In this document: piece after piece, positions 1-12,526 of the stretch
Layout of the letters: each line of letters opens with the position of its first letter
Position numbering within the stretch: the first letter of the stretch is position 1
NCBI GenBank assembly: GCA_006538405.1
Contig: BJKQ01000014.1
Span: 186,001 to 250,000 of the forward strand
Direction of reading: 5' to 3'
Length of the DNA: 64,000 bases
Origin: Hansfordia pulvinata
Lineage: Eukaryota; Ascomycota; Sordariomycetes; Xylariales
Made by a program: the position numbers and the translations under genes
Notes under the pieces: model-generated
Told to the model about the DNA's origin: nothing
Database searches by the model: none
What the model saw: only the letters and a program-made list of their open reading frames with translations

Positions 1-2
1 AG

Positions 3-2203
3 GGGCGGCCGTTCAACGAAGCCGTGTCCGACGCGAGCCTGGTCTTTGGCAGCAATGTGAGCCACGACGCCAGCAGCTTTGAGGAAATTCTGCAGTCGCT
101 GCCGCCCCGGCCCATCTGCGACTTGCTGTTGTCGTGGTACTTTAACGGCCGCTATATGGTTCTAGGTAAGCCCGGAAGTGGTGGATCGGTCCATGGAATC
201 TCATGATTCCCAAGGCTTCCATCCATCAATTCATTCTTGATGCCCCCCTTTATTGGGAGGCTGCGCCCACGACGTCGAGTTCCTACCTCCTGCCTCTTTG
301 CACTTTGAAACACTTCGAGTGGTGCCTGCCCTGTGCTATGTTGTGCCATGTGGGCTGACTCTCCCACGCCTTCCTTCTACCTACCTTACCTCAGGCATCA
401 TACACCCGGCCAAGTTTCAGCACGAGGTAAGCCTTTTTCTTCTTCTTCAAGCCCGTTCTTTCCAACCGCCGAACACTACAGTCGCTATGACCTATAGTTG
501 GTACCTAAGTTGTACCGAACACTCACTAAACCCACAATCTTCGCCTGTCCACACAGTACGCACTCTTTTGGGAATCCCGCCTGACGACATCACCACTCTG
601 GGTCGCCCTCCTCTTCTCGATCCTCGGTGTGTCCATCAGCCTCCGTCGGCTGTTCAACCTTCAAGACCCCCCCAACCACCACGCCAGAGTCAACGGCGGC
701 GGCGGCAATGACGGCGGCGAAGATGCAGCAACGACAGCCACTGCTCTCTCGGTTGAGACCATCATGCGACGGACCGCGCAGCTGCTGGTGCTGGGCAAGT
801 ACGCGACCGCCAACGCCCACGCCCTCGAGGCCTTCATCCTGCATCTCATGTGCGGCTTCTTCGCGGGCGGCCAGGGCGGCTCCAACGACCAGTGGTTCGA
901 GATGGGCACCGCCATCCGCCTGGCCCTGCGCATGGGCTACCACCGCGACCCCCGCCACATGCCCCAAAGGATATCCCCCTTTGACGGCGAGATGCGCCGC
1001 CGCGTCTGGTGCGTCCTCCAGCAGATCGACGCCCTCATGTCCTTCGAGATGGGCTTCCCCAGCATGATCCCCATCGACGCCTGCGACGCCGACACCCCCC
1101 GCAACCTCGAGTACTCTGACCTGCGCGTTGACATGGAAGCCTTGCCCCCCTCGAGGCCCTTGTCCCAGTCCACTTCCATGCTGTACACCATCGTCAAGTC
1201 CAGTGTAATGCACGTCTTTCGCAAGATTGTGACGTACACGCAGTTCGTCAACGTCAGCACCGCTCGACACGAACAACTCGCCGCCCGCCGGGCGACGACC
1301 CGCGAGCTCGATGTCGAGATGAAGCGGGCGTACGCATCCATTCCGGAGTCCTACATCCCTCGCAATGTCGCCGATTCGTCCTTCCTCGACGACACGGCGC
1401 AGATCTGCCAGCGGTGCACCGTCGAGATTCTCTACCGCAAGAGCCTCATTGTGCTTCACCGGTGGCACATCAGCTACCAATACGACGACGAGCAGATGGC
1501 CCAGAGCCCAGAGGCCGGCGAGTCTCGCCAGACCTGCGTCGAGGCAGCGCTCGACATACTGGCCCGCCAGGCCGACCTGCATCGCGCGTGCGCTCCCGGA
1601 GGCCGTCTCCACCAGGACCGCTGGGTCGTCTACTCGCTGCCCGCGCACGACTTCCTCACGGCCGCCATGGTCATCGCACTAGACCTGTCGGTGCGCATGC
1701 GCTCAGCAAGGAACAAGCCAGCCGCTGGAATCCTTTCCCAGGAAGAGCAGCAGCTCTCAGCAAGAGAGTACCGAGCGCTGCAGACGTCGCAGCGGATATG
1801 GAAGGACAGCAGTGTGCTGTCGCCGTCGTCGTCACGCGCCCGCGTTGCCGCCGTCTCGCTCGACCTGATGATCACCAAGGTGAACGAGACGGGCGCCGGC
1901 CTGCAGCAGCTCGCGGCGGCGGCGGAGCAAGAGAAGACGCTTCCGGTACACCCCGAGGCGTTCCCGGCCCCAGCCGACCCGCCGCTGTCTTACGCCGACT
2001 CCATGTCGCACATGATCGAGGGCTACGAGGATATTGATTGGGTAAGGGGTCCTGCATTCGTCTTCACGAGTTCAAGCAAGTCGCGGCAGAACCTCACATG
2101 TTTCCTTGACGCGAGGTCACCGAAGCTGACACTAGAATCGCAGGCCTTGATTGACCAGTACTTCCTGACCGGTGATGACTTCACCACCGACGTCGCCCTT
2201 TGA
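3..2203 (+). CDS. Fungal-specific transcription factor, C-terminal part (5' end outside window)
   Basis: Proposed exons are 3-165, 395-426, 557-2041 and 2144-2203; the reading frame is open to the left edge, so the N-terminus and any Zn2Cys6 DNA-binding domain lie outside. The visible protein has the hallmarks of the fungal-specific transcription factor regulatory domain: a Trp-rich segment before the first intron, then RLALRMGYHRDP (about nt 916-951) followed by RRRVWCVLQQIDALMSF and a DTPRNL motif. This domain usually follows a Zn2Cys6 cluster and is thought to mediate regulation or dimerisation in the nucleus. The last intron (2042-2143) is supported by GT...AG ends and a CTGAC-like branch site, and without it the reading frame also stays open, so intron retention would add 34 residues. 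The C-terminus ends in an acidic and aromatic tail (FLTGDDFTTD), which could act in activation (inference). The target genes cannot be told from this fragment. Confidence 0.85.
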
Positions 2204-2801
2204 TGGTTCATCCGTTCCCACACACCAAGGCTGTGGTCACTGAATAGTTCGATGAAGGCTGCATTCATCAAGTTTTGTCCCTTCTCGGATTCTTACCTGA
2301 TGCTGTGCTGCGGTGTTGGCTGATGTCCAAACCTCTAGCCAACGCGTATACATATTACAGCTCTGGAGCGCCTGGGGAGGAGCTGCTTCAAAACCGAACG
2401 ACTACCGCGAGAGACAGCAAGACCAAGGTTACGCACGGGAGTGGTCTGTGCGGATTAAGTTCTTCGTCCTGGGTTCCAGACTGCGTGAAGGACACCATTG
2501 GCATCACGACAGGCTCCTCGATTGCAACCTCGAATAAAACGCCGTGGATTCACAGAAAGTCGCGCCGGTGATGTGTGCACGCACGCTGTACACCCACATT
2601 TTGAACGGTGAAAGAGGCTCAACTACCTCTTACAAGCAGGCGAACTCCATAAATCTCCATAAATCTCTTTTCCCAGAGAGGTGATCTATCTTGAGCATAA
2701 AAGGGGGAGACAGTAGGAGTTAATAGGCCAGAACAAGCTAAATGCTATATTTCTTTTCTCCTGTCGCAAATGACTTTCGAGGAACCTTTTCCCCCTTTCT
2801 T
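2204..2801. other. Convergent intergenic space between transcription factor and eIF5B
   Basis: About 0.6 kb between two converging 3' ends. It presumably holds both 3' UTRs. It is less GC-rich than the flanking exons, especially 2640-2760. I see no convincing open frame or RNA gene; the short ORFs here lack recognisable motifs. Confidence 0.5.
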
Positions 2802-5800
2802 TTAGTGGATGTTGAATGCGCCCTTGAGCTTGATGATGAGCTTCCAGTCGTCGTTGGTCACTTCCTTGCGGTAGAACTCCTTGAGCGTGTCGATGCTCTT
2901 CCTCGACACCAGACTGTACAGCTCGTCCGCCTCCTCCAGGTGGCGGCCGTACGTCGGCTGGGACCCGCCCATCTCGATCTTGATGGCCACCGAGGGCTGG
3001 CCCTTTTTGCAGACGGGCAGCTGCTTGTGATCGCGCTCAATGGACGTACTGGGGAGAGTTGTTAGCAAAATGGGCGCTTATATTCAGCTTCGTCACGAGG
3101 GTGGGGGGTTGAAAGGGGAGGTGGCTGGCTTACACTCTGCCCAGGCTGACGACGTCTTTGATCTTGGGGTCGGTCGCATTGGTCTTGAGCGCGGCTATCG
3201 GCGTGTTGACCCGCAGGGAGCCCTCCTTGACGTCAACACCAATGACGATGGGGTCGGTCTTGTTGAAGACGGCGACGGTGCTGAGCACGCAGGGGAAGAC
3301 GGCCAGCATCTTGGACTCCTCCTTCTTCTTCTCGAGCTGCTCCTCCATGTGCTTGGTGAAGGCGTCAAAGAGATGGTAGATGATGTCGGCCTGGAAGATC
3401 TTGATGCCTTGATCCTCGGCGTAGGCCTGGGCCTCCTTGTCGACCTTGACGTCGAAGCACAGCATGACGGCGTGGTCGGGGCTCTTCTCCAGCATGGTAC
3501 CGCACTGCATGACATCGCGCTTGAACACGGGGCCGATGCCGACGTTGGCGACGGGGATCTTGCAGTCCTTCAAGAAGTCGAGCAGCGCCTCCAGCGAACC
3601 GAGCGTGGAGGCCTGGACGCTGACACCGCGGCCCGACTTGGCGACGCGGCTGAAGAGCTTGTTCAGATCGGCCTCGACCTCGTCAATCAGGTCGTCCTCG
3701 TCGTCATCGGGCCCAACGACGAGCAGACGCGAACCGGCGATGGCGCCTTCCAGGTTGGGCGCGACAATCTTGATACCCATGGCGGCCTTGACCTCCTTGT
3801 TGTGGACGTAGGCGGACTTGAGACGCAGCTCCTTCATCACGGCCGGCGTCAGCAGCGCGCGGATGTTCGTGACAATGGCGCCTTCGGTACCAGCGACGAC
3901 GATCCGCGAGCCTTCGCGCAGAATACCGTTGGAAAGAATGACGTCGATGGTCATGCCGAAACCCTCAATCGCCTTGACCTCGAGAACGGTGGCTTGCACC
4001 TCGGAAAGATACATCAGGCTCTTGGTCATCCTCTCCTGCGTCAACTGCAGAATCAGCTTGAGCATGTCAGGAATGCCCTCTCCGGTGTGAGCCGAGGTGG
4101 GCACCAGCGAGACAATCTTGGACATGTTGGTGTTCTCGGAGAAGACCTCGGCGTTGAAACCCTGCTCGGCAAAGGCGAGCTTGGTCTGCTCGAGCCTGTT
4201 GCGGAACTCGTTCTGCACACCCTTGTTCTGAAGAGCCAGACTCTCCTCAAAGCCGTTGTTGGCGACCATCTTCCAGTTGTACAGGCGGTCGATCTTGTTG
4301 AGCGCGACAATGAAGGGCGTCTTCTTGTCGCGGAGCAGGCGCATCGACTCGAGGGTCTGGGGCTCGAGGCCGTGCATGATGTCGACAACGAGAATGGCAA
4401 TGTTGCAGAGCGAGGAACCTCGGGAGCGCAGGTTGGAGAAGGACTCGTGACCGGGCGTGTCGATGATGAGCAGACCGGGGACCTTGAAATCGAAACTGTT
4501 GTCGCGGTTGACGACGGCGGTCTTCTGCTTGATGGCATCGACGGGGAAGTAGGTGGCACCAATCTGTTGCGTTATACCTCCCGCTTCGCCCTCCTGGACG
4601 TTGGTTTGGCGGACCTTGTCGAGCAGCTTGGTCTTTCCCGTGTCGACGTGACCGAGAATACAGCAGATGGGAGACCGCAGGTTGTCGGCTGACTGCTCGG
4701 CGAGCGCCGCCTGGTGTGCCTTCTCCCTCCTCTCGGCGGCCTCCCTCTTGCGCTGGGCTTCGGCAGCCTGTGCTGCCGTTTGTTGCTCATCCTCGGAAGA
4801 CTCGTCCTCCGAGTCTTCCTCGGAGCTGCCAGAGTCGGAGTCGGAGTCGTCGTTGTCGTCTTTCTTCGGCCGAGAAGGCAGCTTGGTCTCGCCACCGGTG
4901 GCGTCCTCGTCCGCGTCCGAGTCGGCGTCCCAGCTGTCCTTGACATCCTCGTCGGAAGCCGCAGCGGCCTCCCAGTCGTCTTCGATCTCTTCCTCGTCTT
5001 TGGCCGCCTGGGCCGCTTTGGCAGCCTCTTCAGCAGCCTTGGCTTCCGCCGCGGCCTTCTCCTCGGCCTCCTTTGCGGCCCTCTCGACCTGTTCTCTGGC
5101 ACGTTCGGCGGCTTCTGCGAGAGCCTTTTCTTCGTCGATCTGCGGGGGCAATTGCGCGTGAGCGTCTCAGAACTTCCCTTTCACCGGCACACTTGACGCG
5201 GAAAAGCACACCGGACGGGCTTACCTTTTGTTGGTTCTTGCCCGGGCGCCTCTTTTCGGGGGCCTTCTTCTTCTCGGCGCCCTCCTCGGCAGCGGCACCG
5301 ACCTTGACGCCGGCCGCCAGCATCTGCTGGAGCTTCCTCTCGTTGCGGGCCTTTTCCTCCCGCTGGGCCTTGGTCATGTACTTGCCCTCCTTCTTGAGCT
5401 GCTCTACGCGCTCCTTCTCCTTCTGCTTCTTCTTGGCTCTTTCTTCCTCCTTGCGCGCCAGCTCCTCGGCGTCCATGCGCTCGAGGTCGGCCAGCCTCTT
5501 CTTCTCCTGCTCGGCAGCGAGGGCGGCTTCTTCTCTCTGGCGCTTCAGCTCCTCCTGCTGCTTCTGCAATGCCGCCAGATGCGGGGGCAGCTTCTTGCCC
5601 TTCTTGCCGGCGGCAGGCTCGGGGGCGGCCTCGGAAGCGGCGGGGGCGGCCTCGGAGGCGGCGGGTTTGGCGGGCTCGGCAGCCTTGGCCGGCGCCGGCG
5701 TCTTCTTCTTGGCAGCGGCCTGTTTCGGGGCGTGTTAGTTCCTCATCGAGCCTGCGGCAGCACACCCGCGCGAGAGGGAGATACGGCGAGATGACGAGAT

Positions 5801-6357
5801 GGCGAGATTATTGACAAGGGTGCATTGCGCATGTGCATGTGCATGTGGAGAGGCGGAGGGTTCGCACGCATCATGGGGAGACGGACCTGTTCCTTTTTCC
5901 TCTGCTTCTCTCTCTCCTTCTTCTGCTTTTCCTTCTCGGCCTTGGTAAGGACGCGGCCGGAGGTGTCGGCGTCGTCGTCGTCGGCGTCTGCCTTGGAGGC
6001 AGCAGCCTGCTTGCCGCCCTTGCCGCCCTTGGGCTTCTTGTCGGGCAGGGCGAACTCGTCGTCCATGTTGGCTTCCTCAGCGGCCTGGGGCTGAGGGGCG
6101 GGGGTGTCGTCGGCCTGGGCGGACTCGTCGACAAAGTCCTCGCCGAGGCCCTTCTTCTTGCGCTTCTCCCTGTTCTTCTTCATCATGGCCATGAGGCCGG
6201 TGGCCGGGGCGGCGTCATCTTCGTCACCGGCGGCAGGGTCGGCACCGCCAGCGGGGTCGGCGGCGGCGGCGTCCGGGTTGGCGGGGGCAATGGACTCGCC
6301 GAGCTCGGCCTCCCAGTCGTCGTTGCCCTTCTTGTTTCCCTTCTTCTTGGGCGGCAT
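2802..6357 (-). CDS. FUN12: Eukaryotic translation initiation factor 5B (eIF5B / IF2 homologue)
   Basis: Exons on the minus strand are 6357-5887, 5719-5225, 5139-3134 and 3048-2802, giving 1072 aa, the usual length for fungal eIF5B. The protein is the ribosome-dependent GTPase that joins the 60S subunit to the 48S complex. The N-terminal half is a charged, Lys/Glu/Ala-rich low-complexity region beginning [12 protein letters not shown] and spans the first three exons. The G domain starts near residue 478: G1 is GHVDTGKT at about 485-492, G2 lies in [10 protein letters not shown]3 is DTPGHESF and G4 is NKIDR. The beta-barrel domains and the IF2-like C-terminus follow, ending in a short exon with the terminal residues GAFNIH. 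All three introns have GTAAG or GTCCGT donors and CAG acceptors and keep phase. The start was chosen because [16 protein letters not shown] is the typical family opening. No frameshift was found in this gene. Confidence 0.96.
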
Positions 6358-8254
6358 GTTGGCGGTGTTCCGGGGGCGTGTCGGGGCGGTGGGGGGTGGG
6401 GCAGGACAGCCTGGGGCGGGTGTCGGGGCTGTCGGGTAGGACAGTCCGGTGGCCTCTTGGATGGTCGAGGTGATAGAGGGTGCGTAAACGCTGACAGCCG
6501 GACGGAGGCGCACGGGGGAGAGGGAGAGAAAAGAATTGGAACACGAGAGCGGGAGACGGCTAGGCAGAGAGTGGTGACGGCAGCGGGCGGTGGTGGGGCG
6601 GGGTGGTTTCGGCGCTGGCAACGAACGGCTGCCGACCTCTCTGCATTCTACCTCCTACCCTCCTGTACGAGTAGGTCGTGCCTGCCGTGCCTACCTTCTT
6701 TACCTACCACCTTGCTTCTGCCCTTGCCTTGCCTTGCCTGGCCTGCTGGTTACCTACCTACATGGATACGCCACCGTTGAATAAAGTGGTGGTCCTCCGT
6801 TACCTACTACACGGGGATGTGCCTTCCAATCCAACCAAATGGAACCCCATGGTTAATCAATGACCGGCCTTCGGTTGGAATTGGAACTGCTATCTATAAC
6901 CGTGCGGGTAAGGTAGGTCTATCACTGCACAAAAAGTCTCCATGGGTGTACCCGTATCCACCTCACTTGATGATCTCAACTTTCAAGGTCACGTATGGAT
7001 TGGCGGATGGACGTTGGCGAGCGGCGCCCGCTTCCTCTTCTTCTTCCTAAGACCAGGCCTGTCCGTCCGCCCACCCGGGTGGCCTTTTTGTTCGTGCCGT
7101 GGCGCTCGATCGGAGTCAGCTAGAGGCGATACGTACGCCTGTGCTTCCTCAAGCTGCGTTCATCGTGCAAGGCGATGCTCGCACTTCAGACGACAGGTCC
7201 GACATCTACCGCACTTACTTTCGACTGCCGTTCGGCAATAGGTACGGGCTGTCTAAAGGTACCACGCACACGTACGCGCACATCTGGAGTATCGGAATGG
7301 CGAGGTTTAGAGAGGGCTTTTTTTTCTGCTTCTCTCTTTTTCTTTCTTGCCATAGCACAGTACCTTATGTACCTCTCTTCGCAGGTGAGCAGCACGGCAG
7401 GTCAGGTACGCGTACGCCCAGTTGCACGCTACAAGGGTGGATGATCGGCGGGTATGGATCGAGAAAATAGCACAGCACATGGATGAATTTCTCGCCATGT
7501 CGACCAATTTCTGGCTGGCCAGCCGGCCCTCGTGCTTGGAGGGGTGCGTGGGCATGGAGGGTTAGGGCCGCCCTTCTGTGGAACATTTACATGGCCTGAG
7601 GTACCAGTGTTGCGCGGGGTGGAGGGGTTTCACCAGGCGCTGCGCTGTCGTGCACCGCCGTAGTGGGCTGCCGTGGGTGTCTCTTACAGAGGGGCACCGC
7701 CCGTGACTGAGGTGGGCGTGGCGTGCATGGGTACCGTAGGCAGGGCGTTGCCCATGGCGGGGCATTTGGTGGGGTCAGGGTTCCTGTCCGATGGATTTCC
7801 CGAGCAGCATGGGACGTACGTGTACCTAGATACACTGCTTATGGTAGGTATCTACGAGTAACTGCCCATAGGCACCTTACGGAGCCCTACTGGTAAAAAT
7901 GGCGCGAGTAAGGTACCTAAGGTACTTGTACTCATAGGGGGTACGGGTAAGGTATTTTTGGACTCTTGATGATAACCTCAAAAGCGGGGTGGATTTACAC
8001 ATCATCACCATTGCAGCCACAGCTGCTCCTCTCCTGCTGCTATTCGGGACCCTGCATTAGAGGTCGGCCTATCTCACCAGCCTGTTCTTAGTTTACCTTT
8101 CCGTGACCCGGTGGCCTTGTCGCTACTCGTATTGTGCTGGTGCTTATTTCATGCTCTTGTGTCAGCCATATCGCCAACCAGCAGCAAGTGTCTCTTCCCA
8201 CAGATATGCGCCCGCTTCATCGTCATTGTCAAGAACTCGTGCTTGCTTGCATTC
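6358..8254. other. Intergenic region upstream of eIF5B
   Basis: A gap of 1.9 kb between the eIF5B start and the 3' end of the CPSF-A-like gene. The first 250 bases should contain the eIF5B promoter and leader. From about 6640 to 7960 there are repeated short words such as CTTACCTAC, GGTACC and AAGGTACCTAAGGTAC (near 7912-7930). I see no gene; all ORFs are short and have no family resemblance. Confidence 0.5.
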
Positions 8255-11200
8255 TCACGACAACGCCGGTGCGAGGAGATGTTCCAGGATCCTGTATCCT
8301 TCTTCGATCATCTCGGGCAACCCCGCCGTCGCAGAGACATCGACCCCTTCCGAGTCTAGAACCCCCCTGACCAGCCTCGTGAACATCTCCATGGCGCCGG
8401 CCTCGTCGAATTCCCGCTCCCCAATCACGCTTTCAAGCTGCCGACCTGCCAGCACCCTCTGAAGCACGTCCCCCTCCACATGAAACTCCCGAGCATAACT
8501 CGCTGGCCGACCATCGCCCAGCCCGCTGTTCTGCCGCAGCACCCGAATGGAGCTGGCGAACCCGAACTTTCTGGCCCCCTCTTCCACCCACTTCAGCAGC
8601 GCCACCCCGGCTTCCGTGAGTAGCGTGAACTGCCGTACCGATCCATCCACCGTGATCCCCAACAGGTCCGAGTCCCGGTCATCCACAAAATAGCTCCCGT
8701 ACTTCTTAAGCCGGTTGTACATCTCCCACGTGGGCCGCGCCCGCCCCCGAGCAAATCGTCGGATCGACGCGTCCAGCTCGGCCTGAAACACCAACCGCAG
8801 GCTCTGCTCGCTCGACGAGGGCCACCACAGCCCATGCACGCTGCACGAAAGGTCCGACACGATGGAAACGTGGTGATCGTCGCCCCCGCGCTCTTATCGC
8901 TGGGCATCAGGTCCGCCTCGATGCTGTGGTACCCAGCTCGTGAAATGTCATCTGAGTGCACGAGCTGCATGCTGTGCTCGTGGACCGGGTCTCTTGCCCG
9001 GTATTCCAGGATCTGTAACGAGTTCTGTGTCGTTAGCACGTGGAGCTTGCCGTGGACAACTCGCATGGAAACCGCCTCCGACGGCAGTCGAAACTCCCTC
9101 TCCGCTTTCAACTTCTTGCTCTGCGAATCGACCGTGTTGTACAGCAGATCGTGCCCCGAGCACACAAACAGCCCTTGTGAGTCCGCAGCCATGGACCAGA
9201 TGGGCTGGAACCCTCGCGGCCGCTGCATCGTCCAGAACTGGACTGGCCTGGATGAATCCTCGGCGCCCGAGGGTGCCGGGTTTCTTTTCGTGGACACCAC
9301 CAAGCAGAGGCCCTCGTCTTTTCCACACCTCCCGCCCAACACTACCCAGTCCCAGCTTCCTCGGCCCGGAAGTTCAAGTCTCCAGTTGACGATCGATGTG
9401 ATGTGCGTGTTCTCTCGCCCCAGGCCAGTGATGTAGTCGGTATTCACCAGAACCCGGTTTCCAGCCGCGTCTTTCTCCCTGATATCCTCGGTCGGCTCCG
9501 ACAGATCTTCGCCCGTGCTGGGGTCGATGAAGTGCAACGATGGAAGACCCGCTTTGACGACAACCACTGCTAACACTTCCAACCTCTCCAGATAAATCAT
9601 CCGCGTCGGCGTCCCGTGCATTGGTATATGACGCGGTATGAATTTGCGTGTGGTTTGTAGGCATGCCAAATAGACTTTTGTCTCTGAGCATACAGCAATT
9701 TTGGGTGGGGAATCGCTGAGAGATAGCTTGCTGGGGAACAGCGTTACGCTGTCAACAGGAGGCGAGACGAACCCAGTCGTTTCTGTTCCTGTGATCCATG
9801 CCCGTGAGCATTGTTTGAAGAAGCTTCCCTCGCTGTTGTGATTAAGGAGCCCGGTCACGACTTTCAATTCCGAGCCATCGCAAACCAAAATAGACCCTTC
9901 CCCGTCAATAGCGGGGCCCGAAGACATGTGCGATGAGCGGCGGCCAAATGCGTCGGATATCCTGCTGTAAAGCCACGGTTCGCTATCTCGAGACAAGAAA
10001 AGCGAGCAGACCTGACCGCTTCTGCTAGTCGCGGCAAGGGTTGCCCTTCTCCCGTCATCTGCCACCGGCACGATACTCGTCGCGGCCTCGGCACGATTGT
10101 ACTCTTGGAAGTGGATCAGCTTGTCTAGAACTCAATACCGAGTCGAAGATGTGGAGCTGACTTACCTGCCATAATCCTACTAGCCTTCGGCTCAGAAGTC
10201 GGAAAGTTGAAGAGGGGGTGGAACTCGACCGATATGTTTTGGTGTCCCCATAACCCGATGCACAGTGTTATTTCGCCGAAGATCTCTGTCAGCGCCAGAC
10301 AGGTGACTTCCTCTCTGACCTGGCGCTGTCCGATTCGGACTACGGCAGTGCCGTCGACTCTGAAAACCGAGCAGCAGAATGCGGACCCAGAACACGCGGC
10401 CACCGCGAGGTAGTCGTCGCGGATGTCGCACTCAGTCATATACGCTGAAGTGTCTTGGAAAAGCTCGCCTAACTCATGGCGACGACTGCGACGACGTGTC
10501 AGTGTGGAACAAAATGAACACATAAGTACACATACTGGTCACCAGCCACAACAACCGTGACGCTGGAAGTCGTGACTTGTATGAAGCGGTCCCCCGTGCT
10601 CGATATGTTCACTTCGAGCGTTCTCGAGGATAGGTCGTACGGGACCTCATCCTGAGCCAGTGTCTCCGCCTCTTGGCCAATGTGAACTACTTCTGACGAG
10701 TCGGGCAAAGCTGCCAGAAGATAGTATTCGTCCTCTGGGGCTTCTTGGAGAGGAATGATCCATGCCCCTCTCAAAGGCATGCCAAGATCGATTTCTGAAA
10801 AGGTAACAGCCTCCATTCCATGTCGCAGCTCTGTCACGCTGCCAAAGAGCCCTCTCCCTGTACAAGTGAAGAATCGATCAGGTTCCGCGAGTTCAGGCTC
10901 GAAATTGGCCCGTGTCGTCGGAGGAACAGTCACGAGCTCCAGAGTCGGCGTCCAGTTCGGGATGATGCCGACCTTCTCTCCAAGTTGCCTGGGTTGAATC
11001 TGGTCACCTCTGTTAGCTGGGTATCGCATCAGCAGTATCGGGTGGCCTACATTCCACATGGCACCCGGTCCTGAATCGCCGCCAATGATCAGAACGTCCC
11101 CTGTCCCTTCGTCCATGCATCCAAAGGCCGTGTCGATGCTGCATTCGGTTTCGCCAATGAACAGGTTGGCCTCTATGGAAGGGCCCGCGCCAAACTCCAA

Positions 11201-12526
11201 GAGGTATACGGCTCCGTCTTCTCGTGCCAGATATATGGCATCTCTGCATTCAAACCACTCGGGTCGACGGAAAGGTCTGGCCCAGTTCGTCCAAAGAGGA
11301 GTATGGGACCCGTTGAAAAACTCGGTCGCGGATTGATTGCCGATGTCAAAAGGTTCAAATTCGGGGGGACCCGACAACACGTTTGAACATGTCGCAATGG
11401 ATTCTTCAGACACAATGATGAAGGCGTTGTTGAACGCGAGCGGGATCAGGAGAATGGGTAATGAGTAAGCCTTCTCCAGCATCGAACCGTGCTTGTACTC
11501 GCGGAACACTGACTGTAGCGGGTTTCCCTGCTCCCAGTCATACACTGCCAGTTTCGAACATTCCTTCCGAACAGTCAGAACGAGTAGGATGACATGATAA
11601 TCGTTGTGCGGGCTCGGGCGCAAGTAGACAAGCTTGTGGATCGTGCCTCTGACGGCCCTGGCGTGCATGGATTTGACAGGTACGAGCGACATTCCTCGGC
11701 TATGTCGCTCCTCAAGCACCGCCCTCTCTTCAAGCTCGAATGTGAAGAAAATGGCCTCGCAGTAACTCAAGCTGAGGTATCGGGAATGATGATCGATGGT
11801 CATGTGATAACCAGGCGCTTCTAACCGTCTGTGATGTACCTCGTGCTGTGCTGCGACGAACACCCACTCGGGGTCCGAAAACTCGAGGTAGAGGAAAACG
11901 AGAGAGCCAGACTCGAGCGCAAGAACCAGGAATTGATACGGCAACGGTGCATATGGTTGTTTGGAAGGTTGAGAAGCCAACGTAGACGACTGAGACGATG
12001 TTAGGTCCTTTGGCAGAGAACCCATCACAACCGCATTTTTGATACGCGAGCCAAAGTCCTGCTTCCTGCAGACGGGCTGGAGCTGCAGGCTAGCATCCAA
12101 CTCGCATATCTGCACATACTTTTCCTGTATGAAGTTAGTACCGAATCATAGTCGGCGCGAACTGAGAGGCCCCGGTAGCACCGAGACAAAGCTTCGGTAG
12201 ATAAGCAACCAACTTGAGGTAATGCGGCGGATGTGGGGAATGCTCTAGAGCATAGACGCAATACTCTGCAGCGGACTTACACCGATTAAGGCAACATCAT
12301 TCTGGCAGTTAGGTCGGATCCGGACCGGCAGGATGAACCGGGAAATCGGGCTTTCCACAATAGTTTGGGTGAGAAGACCGCAAATGGGAGCCCTTGCCGG
12401 TGCTTCGCGTCCCATGCCCCTGGCGGTGGATCTGGAAGATCCAGCGGCCGTTGAGAACATTTGCTGGGCTGACAGCTCCCGAGTGACCCATTGGCCATTC
12501 TCGAAGACATTGGTTTGGATACTCAT
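8255..12526 (-). CDS. DDB1/CPSF-A family large beta-propeller protein (frameshifted in this sequence)
   Basis: Minus-strand exons are 12526-12281, 12124-10536, 10485-10166 and 10103-8255, about 1334 aa once one frameshift is allowed for. The N-terminus (MSIQTNVFENGQWVTREL), the long beta-propeller-like body and the C-terminal helical region with YNRLKKYGSYFVDDR resemble the MMS1_N/CPSF_A superfamily that includes DDB1, CPSF1 (Cft1), SF3B3 (Rse1), Mms1 and Rik1. Members are scaffolds in cullin-4 ligases, splicing or 3'-end processing. It does not look like canonical Ddb1, Cft1 or Rse1 to me, so it is probably the extra fungal paralogue; that placement is from memory and needs a search. The last exon changes frame within a C5 run on the plus strand at 8883-8887 (a G run in the coding strand). 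One additional base there joins the two reading frames exactly and restores codon phase. The stop is at 8255-8257. Confidence 0.82.

Noticed and set aside
3040..4692. 550-codon ORF on the plus strand
   Set aside because: It lies antisense to the GTPase exon of eIF5B. Its frame is open because of codon bias on the other strand, and the eIF5B motifs are unambiguous.
8836..8950. A tiny intron to explain the CPSF-A-like frame change
   Set aside because: The only GT...AG pair (GTACC...CCCAG) would be 33 nt, too short for splicing, and being a multiple of three would not correct the frame.
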